NCBI GenBank assembly: GCA_028713005.1 | Contig: JAQTPC010000008.1 | Location: 1-43,985, forward strand | Direction of reading: 5' to 3' | Origin: Minisyncoccota bacterium | Lineage (GTDB): Bacteria; Patescibacteriota; Minisyncoccia; Phycocordibacterales; PALSA-1337 | Length of the DNA: 43,985 nucleotides | Shown: piece by piece, positions 18,604 to 27,581 of the stretch | Layout of the letters: every line of letters starts with the position of its first letter | How positions within the stretch are numbered: position 1 is the first letter of the stretch | Position numbers and translations under genes: made by a program | Notes under the pieces: model-generated | The model's input: the letters and a program-made list of their open reading frames with translations, nothing else | What the model was told of the DNA's origin: nothing | The model's database searches: none

Positions 18604-20565
18604 TTATAGCCACTCTATATTATTCTTGTTCACAAAGCCTTTTGCTTTATGTGGTACAACCGACGTGTTAATCATTCGACCGATTGTTCTCTTTGTAGCA
18701 TCCGCAAGTCCTTCATCACTCATCATCTTCAATTGACTTGGTTTTAGGTGCTCTACCAGACCTGGATTGATCAGCATTGTGTTTCCAAGCTTCAATAAGT
18801 CTTTACCGTCCATGTTTTCAACCATGTGCTTAGTTACATCGCCATGACCGCCAACCAGTGAATTATCGAGAGAGTCCTTTCGCATGTTCGCAATCTTTGC
18901 CTTATCCTCATCACTAAAGTCATCTGATTTTTTAATTGCATCAAAATCAGAAGATTTCAAATGCTTAAGTGTTTCCTTGAGTGCGGCATCATTGGTCACA
19001 TTCTTTCCAACCAGTGCCAGTTTTTCTTTCTCATTCATTTTACCAAATGTTTCCTGTACAACATTTTTGCCAGTGGTTGGATTTATAGGATAAGCTCTAC
19101 CTGCTATTGCACCTGTTATCAAGCCATTTATTGTGTTTCCGCGAACAATTTCTTTATTTTTCTTTGCAACCTCACCTTGAGCTTTACCAAGTTCTTCAAA
19201 GTTCCTATCGCCACCCATCTTACTCTTTGCAACTGCGCCAATTGTGGCTGATCTTATATCTCTTACTGCCAAGCTATTACCAATGCGGGTATTTCCCAAC
19301 GCTTTGTCAGCACTCGATGCCCAGCGACCGATCGTACGAGTTCCTGTGTAACCACCGACAGTTTTCCACATTCCCTTCGCGCCAAATCTATCTGTTTTTA
19401 TCCAATCAGAAGCTATACCGCCCATTGAGAATGCCGTTACGAGAGGAATATTGAGCAAGAATATAATAAAGAAATCATTTACTGCAAGGACAACATAGTT
19501 TAGTGGGATAAATGAAAGCGCATCCCCTGTTCCCTGAAATGCATTTGCACTACCTGGATTGCTAAATACGCTACCTGCTGTGGTCAATATGCGAAGCGCT
19601 GCATAGAGAAGGAGCAGGTATACCGGCATGAATATAAGTTGAGAAGTGAGGTGTTTGGTGAAATGATCCGCCTTTTCTTTGAGTTGCGGTATGACAAATG
19701 AAGCAAACCAAATCGGCGAGAATGCGAGGAGGAGTATGAGTACTATAAGGCGGACAACGAACGCTAGAGATGCGAGGAGGAATGAGAAGCCAATTGTGAA
19801 CATAATGATACAGCCCACAATACCCTGTATGAGGATCTGTAGGGGTACAGCGTCTGCTGCTTTGGTCGGGTTTGCTCCATCTGTTGAGTTATATATCAGC
19901 TGTGGCTTGAGATAATTCAAGAATATGTCTGACAAACCGCCATTTGTTCCATTCATCATCTGTGTTGCGATGATACAGGTGTTCACACCGACGCTGCCTG
20001 AGCTTGAAGGACAACTACTCAATGTTTTTTGATCTACGAGCTCAGTCGTTGGAGTGACTATGCTGTTATAGAGAGCCAATGAGACTATGTTTGAAGCATC
20101 GATAAGGAGACTGACGATAAAGAAGCTAAAGTTTATGAGCACGCCCATGATGACGACATTTTTGATCAGCGTTCCTACGCCTGAGACAGATCCATCTCTA
20201 CTCAAGATAATCTTGAATGCGGCATAGAGGAGCATGAATATGATGAACATACCCGATATGTCGCGGATGGTCTGCCAGACTACATATACACCCTGGATAC
20301 TGTCGACGAACTCCTTTATATGCATCGTCAGCGTTATCGATACGTTGAGCATTGCACCAGTGACAGTGACCCAGAGCTGCATGATACTCAATGCCATATT
20401 TGATACCCATGCTGCTATTTCAGCAAAGAAATCCCAGAAACTAAAGCCGAATATCGAAGCGATAGCCTGCCCTCCCTGAGCATGAGCTGTCGACAATGAA
20501 ACTACCCAACCTGATAGTGGTAGTATGACGAATCGTGTGAGGTTGGATAAGTAACGTTTGATCAT
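18604..20565 (-). CDS. TrbL/VirB6-like polytopic membrane protein
   Basis: Multiple TM segments followed by about 270-aa charged soluble C-terminus; position in T4SS-like cluster. Confidence 0.75.
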   Translation of the reverse strand: MIKRYLSNLTRFVILPLSGWVVSLSTAHAQGGQAIASIFGFSFWDFFAEIAAWVSNMALSIMQLWVTVTGAMLNVSITLTMHIKEFVDSIQGVYVVWQTIRDISGMFIIFMLLYAAFKIILSRDGSVSGVGTLIKNVVIMGVLINFSFFIVSLLIDASNIVSLALYNSIVTPTTELVDQKTLSSCPSSSGSVGVNTCIIATQMMNGTNGGLSDIFLNYLKPQLIYNSTDGANPTKAADAVPLQILIQGIVGCIIMFTIGFSFLLASLAFVVRLIVLILLLAFSPIWFASFVIPQLKEKADHFTKHLTSQLIFMPVYLLLLYAALRILTTAGSVFSNPGSANAFQGTGDALSFIPLNYVVLAVNDFFIIFLLNIPLVTAFSMGGIASDWIKTDRFGAKGMWKTVGGYTGTRTIGRWASSADKALGNTRIGNSLAVRDIRSATIGAVAKSKMGGDRNFEELGKAQGEVAKKNKEIVRGNTINGLITGAIAGRAYPINPTTGKNVVQETFGKMNEKEKLALVGKNVTNDAALKETLKHLKSSDFDAIKKSDDFSDEDKAKIANMRKDSLDNSLVGGHGDVTKHMVENMDGKDLLKLGNTMLINPGLVEHLKPSQLKMMSDEGLADATKRTIGRMINTSVVPHKAKGFVNKNNIEWL

Positions 20566-20574
20566 GGGTGAATG

Positions 20575-22263
20575 CTATATCGTAGGGATGGCGTGACACT
20601 GGTTGATATATTGCTTTGCTTTGCTATTGTAATCGTCTGCAGTATCTTGAGCTGTCTGAACTTCATCCTTAAGACCTTGTGTATCGACGACAGGCGAACT
20701 GTTCGATATTGTCCTCTGGAGAGCTTGGCTTGCCGCCTGAACATCTTCCGGACTGCTTAGTTCAGACATATTCTCTGCATCTGTATTGATAGAATCAAGT
20801 GTTGATTGTGCATCACTCAACTTAGTTTCATAGGGCTTCTTGGCTGCATTGAAGGCTGTCGTTGTTTGGGCAATACTTGTCAGGAGAGCTGCTATAGCGT
20901 CACCATTTGTTTGAGAGTGGAATGGTATAGCATCGACACAGGCTTTTGCTGCAACAAGGTTATCTTTTGCCTTACTGAATGCGTCAACAGCTTGCTGATG
21001 GTAACTGATCTGTTGTTGTGCAGTTTTTTGATAGGCAGCAAGAGCATCGCTAATATTTTGCGAATCATTGGCATACGTTGAGGTACTATTTGCCGCATCA
21101 GAAACTGATTGAATGAATGATTGGGTTTGTCCTGAAGATTTTGAGCTGACACTTGCAAGACCACTCTGGAGGACCTGGTTAATCAACTGACCAATCAATG
21201 CATCTACAATTTCATTGATTGAATCGGCGAGGTTGAGTTGATCGACGCCAGAACCAAGACTCTTTGATAGCTGACTGTTTATGACTGAGCCAGGTGTTTC
21301 AGTGTGACAATCTTCGTATGAAAGACTGCCTGTCTTTGGGTCAATACTTGCTTGAACACTCGTATTTCCACCTGTGCTGAGTGTGCGTTTAAATGATGAG
21401 TTTCCAGTCAATTCGGAAACACCACCAGCGGCTTTGACTTGGTCTGCGGCATTCTGGACACTGCTTAGGCCATTGATTGAATCAGTCGTACCCGCACTCT
21501 CGACGATGTCAGTTGCTTCACCTTCATCGATCTTGCTACAGCTATCCCATGACAAGAAGCCACTACCCTGCACGAGCTGTTGTTGTTTTGCGTCTTGTTT
21601 TTCACCAATACGTCTCAAGAGGTCACTATGTGCTTTGAGGTATGCACCTGAAGAGTTGTTTGTTGGTCTACTGATCTCGATCAATGCTGGCCAACCCCCT
21701 TGTTTAAAGTCACCCTTCATGAAACCACCAATCGTTGATCCATTCACTGTTGAATTTTTGACATTACTGATGACCGAGCTGAGCGTACAAGTATATTTTT
21801 CAACTTGACCATATCCCGCTTGACCAAGAGCGAGTGAAAGTCTGACATCAATATTGAATGGTGAACATAATCCAGAGAGTATGCCTGTATTTGCGATGAA
21901 GTTACCGGTAACTTGGTCTCCAAGGTCTGCAAAGAAGCCTCCGGGATTTGTGAGGAATGAAGGACTACCACTGAAACCAGAGTTGATCCACTGCACAACA
22001 CTTGCCGTAATGCGTTGCACAAGCATCTTTGCTATGTGCCATGCGAGACCATCAAGAATATAGTTTTTTATCCTTTGTGCCCAGCTGTCAGCGGTATTTG
22101 AAATTTCAGTCGGACTAACGTTTGCGGTGACGACAATCTGTCCGCCGACAACAACAACTGGAATAGCATGAGCCTGCTTTGGTTGAATATTTATGCTACC
22201 AAAGACAAGTGCAATCATTACGAGGCTGACAACTATCTTTCTTGGGGATAAAAATGTTTTCAT
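20575..22263 (-). CDS. exported protein of T4SS-like cluster, C-terminal coiled-coil
   Basis: Signal peptide IVVSLVMIALVFGSINIQPKQAHA; helical C-terminal third. Confidence 0.7.
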   Translation of the reverse strand: MKTFLSPRKIVVSLVMIALVFGSINIQPKQAHAIPVVVVGGQIVVTANVSPTEISNTADSWAQRIKNYILDGLAWHIAKMLVQRITASVVQWINSGFSGSPSFLTNPGGFFADLGDQVTGNFIANTGILSGLCSPFNIDVRLSLALGQAGYGQVEKYTCTLSSVISNVKNSTVNGSTIGGFMKGDFKQGGWPALIEISRPTNNSSGAYLKAHSDLLRRIGEKQDAKQQQLVQGSGFLSWDSCSKIDEGEATDIVESAGTTDSINGLSSVQNAADQVKAAGGVSELTGNSSFKRTLSTGGNTSVQASIDPKTGSLSYEDCHTETPGSVINSQLSKSLGSGVDQLNLADSINEIVDALIGQLINQVLQSGLASVSSKSSGQTQSFIQSVSDAANSTSTYANDSQNISDALAAYQKTAQQQISYHQQAVDAFSKAKDNLVAAKACVDAIPFHSQTNGDAIAALLTSIAQTTTAFNAAKKPYETKLSDAQSTLDSINTDAENMSELSSPEDVQAASQALQRTISNSSPVVDTQGLKDEVQTAQDTADDYNSKAKQYINQCHAIPTI

Positions 22264-22267
22264 ACAA

Positions 22268-23149
22268 TTATTGAGGTTTTAATAACGAGAAAAAAGCGCC
22301 TGACTCTGTCGGTATAAAAGCTATCTTATTAAGTTTAAAATAATCCTGCATACTCAATAGCGCAGACAAAATATTTCCTTGAACTGTTACATATTTACTC
22401 AGCGACACGATTGACTGCATCGGGTCCCCTTCTATATTTCTGAGTGCCTGCGACACGCTTACCATGCTATTGATCGAATTGATGAGATCCAGGTGGTTCT
22501 GAACCAGTGGTTTTGGCACTGGTGTAGCTATCAAAGTTTGAGATATTTTTTTGTATGCTGTGATGACAGGGTCAATTTGATTTAACATAGATAGGTCATT
22601 TTTATTGAAAGCATCGTATGCAATATCCGTTGCATTTTTCTTTGGACCAAATGTGATGATGATACCCGCAACTGTATTTGCATACGTGTGAATGGTCTGA
22701 GCGTCTATTGCGTCAATGATAGAAATATCTTTTTGTGTATAGATTTTTGTATCTGCAGATTCAACTTGGGCATTTGCCAGAGTTTGATCGATGACACCTT
22801 GTACGAGTTGTTTGTTGCCATCGAGATTATTTTGTTTTAGCTCTATGTAGCGCGCAAAGAAATCACGACCGACTTTATCAGTAAGAGTAAGTGGCGTATC
22901 AGAGGCAACTTGTCCTGCTGTTGTTTTGATGACGGTGTTTGAACCAGTAACATCAAAAAATTGTTTCTTCCAATCAGTTGTAGTGGTGCCTATAATATCC
23001 TGCTGAATACTATCAGTGCTCTGTACTACGAGGTTTTGCGAAGATGGTGGAGCTGGCTGCCAGTATGTATATGCGGTCGTCGCACCCACTGCTAAGATGC
23101 ACACAATAGCAATAGTGAGAGTCTGTTTGTGCGGGTAGTATTTTGCCAT
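22268..23149 (-). CDS. membrane-anchored hypothetical protein of T4SS-like cluster
   Basis: N-terminal TM TLTIAIVCILAVGATTAYTYW; 4 nt from next gene. Confidence 0.7.
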   Translation of the reverse strand: MAKYYPHKQTLTIAIVCILAVGATTAYTYWQPAPPSSQNLVVQSTDSIQQDIIGTTTTDWKKQFFDVTGSNTVIKTTAGQVASDTPLTLTDKVGRDFFARYIELKQNNLDGNKQLVQGVIDQTLANAQVESADTKIYTQKDISIIDAIDAQTIHTYANTVAGIIITFGPKKNATDIAYDAFNKNDLSMLNQIDPVITAYKKISQTLIATPVPKPLVQNHLDLINSINSMVSVSQALRNIEGDPMQSIVSLSKYVTVQGNILSALLSMQDYFKLNKIAFIPTESGAFFSLLKPQ

Positions 23150-23204
23150 GCTACGTTTAATTATAGCAGAGAAAACCTGAATATTCTGTGGATAAACCGC
23201 GATT

Positions 23205-24041
23205 CTACAAGGTGTTTAAAAGATCATTGATGTTTATCCAATCTTGTGGTCTAAGGTCCTCCGCCCTCACCTTTTCATCTAGATTTAAATGTGTCCAAAT
23301 ACGATTTATGTCCTGCTTGTCGAGCACTGCCTCAAGATTTCTTTTAAGAATTTTTCTTTTATGGGCAAATCCAGCGCGTACGACACTGAAGAATTGTGAA
23401 ATACCCCTTGGATTGGCATTCAAAACTTTTTTGAATGCATCGGCCGAGATGTTTTCTATAGATAGTATGGCTGAATCGACGGTTGGCGGTGGCGTGAATG
23501 CTCCTGGAGGAACTTTTGCAATCATTTTTGGAGTACCAAATACTTTAACAGATATAGAAAGGATACTTTCCTTACTTTTTCCTGTTGATTGCTCTGGTCG
23601 AGCGATTATTCTATCCGCAACTTCTTTTTGAACAAGCAGAACCATCTTTTGTGGACGTGGTTCATGTTCGAGGAATTTTTCTAGAATTGCTCCTGTTATA
23701 TAGTATGGAATATTGGCGATGAGAGAGTAAGGAGAAGGAAGCAAGGAGTTAGAAGTTGGGAGACTTTCATCTAAGATGTCGCCATGAACTAACTTAAGTT
23801 GACTCGAAGCGATTTCAGGGGCAAATTTTTCTTTGAGGAGTTCTATTGAGCGGTCGTCTTTTTCTACTGCAGTGACTACTGCCCCGGCATTGAGGAGTTC
23901 AGTGGTCAGAATGCCTGTTCCAGGGCCAATCTCAAGGATATTTTGGCCTATTGTAATGTTTCCGGCAGCGATAATTTGCCCTAAAACATGCTTAGAATTG
24001 AGGAAATGCTGCCCGAGTGATTTTTTAGCAAAGAGTTGCAT
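23205..24041 (-). CDS. rsmA: 16S rRNA (adenine1518-N6/adenine1519-N6)-dimethyltransferase
   Basis: KKSLGQHFLNSKHVLGQII, ILEIGPGTGILTTELL, LIANIPYYITGAIL, PPPTVDSAIL. Confidence 0.96.
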   Translation of the reverse strand: MQLFAKKSLGQHFLNSKHVLGQIIAAGNITIGQNILEIGPGTGILTTELLNAGAVVTAVEKDDRSIELLKEKFAPEIASSQLKLVHGDILDESLPTSNSLLPSPYSLIANIPYYITGAILEKFLEHEPRPQKMVLLVQKEVADRIIARPEQSTGKSKESILSISVKVFGTPKMIAKVPPGAFTPPPTVDSAILSIENISADAFKKVLNANPRGISQFFSVVRAGFAHKRKILKRNLEAVLDKQDINRIWTHLNLDEKVRAEDLRPQDWININDLLNTL

Positions 24042-24075
24042 GTGCCCATACTAGCACGCAGGTCTACCCTGCGCA

Positions 24076-26100
24076 TCAAAAGTCAATAAACAACGCTTTT
24101 GCACCACTTGGTCTCTCTGGAGGCGCTTGGTCTTCTATCAAATCTTTCTTTATGTCATCGATAAACTCTGATGGTAGGCTGACGCGTTGCGTTCCGTATA
24201 TGGTGCGCAACATCGTATAACTGAAATAGACTTTTTTACGAGCACGTGTGATGGCGACATAGAATAGCCTCCTCTCCTCTTCTTCCCCTGCCTTGTCTAT
24301 GTCTGCTTCGTCCATGCGCTTGAATGGAAATAAATCTTGTTCAAGTCCAGCGATGAATACATGATCAAACTCCAACCCTTTTGATGCGTGAACGGTCATG
24401 AGACGCACCGCATCGCGGTCTTCAGTGAGTTCATCTTGGTCACTTGCGAGAGCTGCATTGCTCAGAAAAGCCTCAATGCCTGGTGAGACCCGAGGCCCGA
24501 CCTTTGTCTCTGGTTCTAAGGTCTGATCTCGAGTTTGGTCTTCATAATTATCATACTGTGCAGCAACGGTAACCAATTCCCTGATGTTCAAGAGACGTTC
24601 CTCATCTTCTGCATCACCTTGATGAAGTGCTCGCTCCATACCAGTTTCTTGAATGATAAATTTTATCGCTTCAGAGGGCTTCTTTTCCTCAATTTCTTTT
24701 TTTATATCATCAAGAAGTTTCCAAAACTGTGATACTTTTGCTCTTGTACCAGCAGGTAATTCATTTTCTTTACCAGAAATTACTTTTGCCACAGTTACTT
24801 TGCCTATACCACGTACAGGAACGTTGATGATGCGTGCAATATCCCCCGCACTCTCACGGTTAAGTGCAGCTTTGACATAGGAGAGCACATCCTTTACTTC
24901 TTTTCTCTCAAAGAAGCGCACACCGACGAGTTGGTACGGTATATTCTTTTTTATGAATGCTTCTTCCAGTGCTCGTGACTGAAAATTGGCTCTGTAGAGC
25001 ACTGCTATCTCTTTTGGTGAACTACCTCTGGCGATAAGTCCACGTGCTATGTCAGCGATAGCACGAGCCTCTTCGTTCTCGGTATATGAAACGATAAGTG
25101 AAATTTTTTCACCCTGATCATTGTCGGTATAGAGTGTCTTTTTTTTGCGCATCACATTTCGTTCGATGACATTGTTCGCTGCAGCTAGGATAGTTTTTGT
25201 TGAGCGATAATTTTTTTCGAGAGTAATGACTGCTGCCGTCGGGTAATCTTTCTCAAAATTGAGTATATTTTCTATAGTTGCACCGCGCCAGCTATAAATA
25301 TTTTGATCTGCATCACCCACAACACAAATATTATTCACCGGAGTCACTTCTCCTGTTGTAGGATCGCTCACACTCGCATCCGCTAGATATTTAGCGATAC
25401 GATACTGAACTTTGTTTGTGTCTTGGTACTCATCTATATGTACGTATTTCCAGACATTTTGGTAATGCTTACGGACTGCAGGATATTTCTCGAGTAACTG
25501 AGCTGTTTTTGAAAGAAGATCATCAAAATCAAGAGATTTTTCTTTAGCGAGTATAGAGTCATATTTTTCCCAAACATTCGCTACAGTTTCCTGCATAAAT
25601 TCTTTCGCAGCATCAAGATATTCGAGACGAGTATGTCCGTCCCCTTTTGCGCGCGAGATCATGTTGAGCACAGTTCCCGGATCCACCTTTTTTGGGTCGA
25701 TAGAGCAGGCTGTCATAGCTTCTTTGATTGCTCGTCGTGAGTCACTTCGATCAAAAATAGTAAAATGTCTCGTTAAGCCGAGTAACTGTGCATTTTCACG
25801 GATAATATGTACACCTAGAGAATGAAATGTGCTCATAAATGGGCGTTCATTCATTGAAATCGGTCTGTTGATGCTACTTTCTTGAGCAATGAGAGCATAT
25901 ACACGCTCACGCATCTCTTTCGCTGCTTTGTTTGTGAACGTAATAGCAAGAATACTGTGTGGTGACACTCCCTTTTTTATTAAATTGAGGATACGGTGGG
26001 TGATGACGCCTGTTTTTCCAGCACCGGCACCTGCAACGATGAGTACAGGTCCTTCTGTCGTATTCACTGCTCGTTGCTGTTCGGAGTTGAGGGTGGTCAT
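24076..26100 (-). CDS. UvrD/PcrA-type DNA helicase
   Basis: LNSEQQRAVNTTEGPVLIVAGAGAGKT, VHIDEYQDTNKVQY, VVGDADQNIYSWRGA, LMTVHASKGLEFDHVFI; start placed at MTTLNSEQQ, not the ORF-track start, which lies in an inverted repeat. Confidence 0.95.
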   Translation of the reverse strand: MTTLNSEQQRAVNTTEGPVLIVAGAGAGKTGVITHRILNLIKKGVSPHSILAITFTNKAAKEMRERVYALIAQESSINRPISMNERPFMSTFHSLGVHIIRENAQLLGLTRHFTIFDRSDSRRAIKEAMTACSIDPKKVDPGTVLNMISRAKGDGHTRLEYLDAAKEFMQETVANVWEKYDSILAKEKSLDFDDLLSKTAQLLEKYPAVRKHYQNVWKYVHIDEYQDTNKVQYRIAKYLADASVSDPTTGEVTPVNNICVVGDADQNIYSWRGATIENILNFEKDYPTAAVITLEKNYRSTKTILAAANNVIERNVMRKKKTLYTDNDQGEKISLIVSYTENEEARAIADIARGLIARGSSPKEIAVLYRANFQSRALEEAFIKKNIPYQLVGVRFFERKEVKDVLSYVKAALNRESAGDIARIINVPVRGIGKVTVAKVISGKENELPAGTRAKVSQFWKLLDDIKKEIEEKKPSEAIKFIIQETGMERALHQGDAEDEERLLNIRELVTVAAQYDNYEDQTRDQTLEPETKVGPRVSPGIEAFLSNAALASDQDELTEDRDAVRLMTVHASKGLEFDHVFIAGLEQDLFPFKRMDEADIDKAGEEEERRLFYVAITRARKKVYFSYTMLRTIYGTQRVSLPSEFIDDIKKDLIEDQAPPERPSGAKALFIDF

Positions 26101-26125
26101 GAGAGGTACATAGTAGCATAAGGTG

Positions 26126-26221
26126 CGATGCAAATAATACAAATAACATGCGAATGATGCGAATAGTAATTTACGATTCGCATCATTCGCGACCATTCGT
26201 AATTTGCATCGATATATTTAG
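26126..26221. repeat. nested inverted repeat (outer 10-bp, inner 15-bp perfect arms)
   Basis: cgatgcaaat 26126-26135 / atttgcatcg 26212-26221; gcgaatgatgcgaat 26150-26164 / attcgcatcattcgc 26176-26190. Confidence 0.9.
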
Positions 26222-26420
26222 TAATAAATATTGACTCATTGGCAAATAGAATGTCTGTGTATATGTATCATTGACATTAGTTCGATGCCTGCTACTCTAG
26301 GTGAGTGCTCTCAGAGGCACATGTCTATATTTGGCTCTATTGAGCCATTTATTATCCATAGAAGTTTAGTGTGAGCTCAAAAGTAGAATACGGATGTATT
26401 GCCTAAATTCTATTTTTATT

Positions 26421-27578
26421 ATGAAATCTTTTCTTAAAAATAAAAAGCATAATTATGTAAAAGATATTGCCATGTCATTGGTGATATTTACTGCAATTGT
26501 GGTTGTGCCACTCACCTATTCACAGACAGCTCAGGCCAGTCTGTTTTCTTTTTTTACCGAACTTGTGTCAGTGGGACAGGTATCAGCTGATACTCAGACA
26601 ACTCTTGATTCAACAACGACAAATTCTCAGAACATGCTCATACTTCAGGCGGCTTCAAACCCAAATCCTATCTCAAATACCTGTACAGACATCATACCAG
26701 TCAACGGAACCATTCTTGATCCAAACATGTCTGCTTCAAATACTGCTGGTTGTGGTACAACAAATACTCAAATCAGTACATACACCGTCAATACAGGAGA
26801 TACCCTTTCAACGGTCGCAAAAATGTTCAATGTATCAGTAAATACTATTCTGTGGGCAAATGGTTTGACTGGTAGATCTGTTTTGAAGCAAGGTCAGGTG
26901 CTAGTTATACTCCCTATTTCAGGTATAACCTATACCGTTAAGAAAGGTGATTCGCTTCAGGCTATCGCCAAGAAGTATGGAGGTGATCATCCAAGTGAAA
27001 CTCTCACAGATATTCTCGACTATAACGATATAACCATCGCTTCGTCTCTCAATGTAGGCCAAAAAATAATCATTCCAGCAGCGGAAATGTCCACAGTCGA
27101 TATCGCCAAGGTTCCTTTACCAATAAATTCAAAATCTCTTTCAACAGAAGAACCGTTGCTTGATAATATAAAGAACTGGCCTGCCTATCCAAGTTGTAAC
27201 AGTGCTACTAGTGGTTGTTATTTCCTACGCCCTATACAAGGTGGTCATATCAGCCAAAAACTACATGGACATAATGGAGTAGATCTCGCTGCTCCAGTCG
27301 GTACACCAATCGTGGCTTCAGCTGGCGGTACGGTAATAATCAGTCGTATCAATGGTGGTTGGAATGGGGGCTATGGAAACTTTGTAGTTATTGCGCACAA
27401 AAACGGTACGCAGACACTCTATTCACACATGCAATCAAGAACTGTTGTAACTGCGGGGCAACAAGTAAATCAAGGTGATTTGATCGGTTATATCGGTATG
27501 ACAGGACATACCACTGGACCACATCTTCATTTTGAGATTCGTGGAGCACAAAATCAGTTTTGGAACCCAAATCTATAA
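26421..27578 (+). CDS. LysM-LysM-M23 peptidase (cell wall endopeptidase)
   Basis: YTVNTGDTLSTVAKMFNVSVNTILWAN, YTVKKGDSLQAIAKKYGG, HNGVDLAAPVGTPIVASAGGTV, GHTTGPHLHFEIR. Confidence 0.95.
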   Translation: MKSFLKNKKHNYVKDIAMSLVIFTAIVVVPLTYSQTAQASLFSFFTELVSVGQVSADTQTTLDSTTTNSQNMLILQAASNPNPISNTCTDIIPVNGTILDPNMSASNTAGCGTTNTQISTYTVNTGDTLSTVAKMFNVSVNTILWANGLTGRSVLKQGQVLVILPISGITYTVKKGDSLQAIAKKYGGDHPSETLTDILDYNDITIASSLNVGQKIIIPAAEMSTVDIAKVPLPINSKSLSTEEPLLDNIKNWPAYPSCNSATSGCYFLRPIQGGHISQKLHGHNGVDLAAPVGTPIVASAGGTVIISRINGGWNGGYGNFVVIAHKNGTQTLYSHMQSRTVVTAGQQVNQGDLIGYIGMTGHTTGPHLHFEIRGAQNQFWNPNL

Positions 27579-27581
27579 TCC

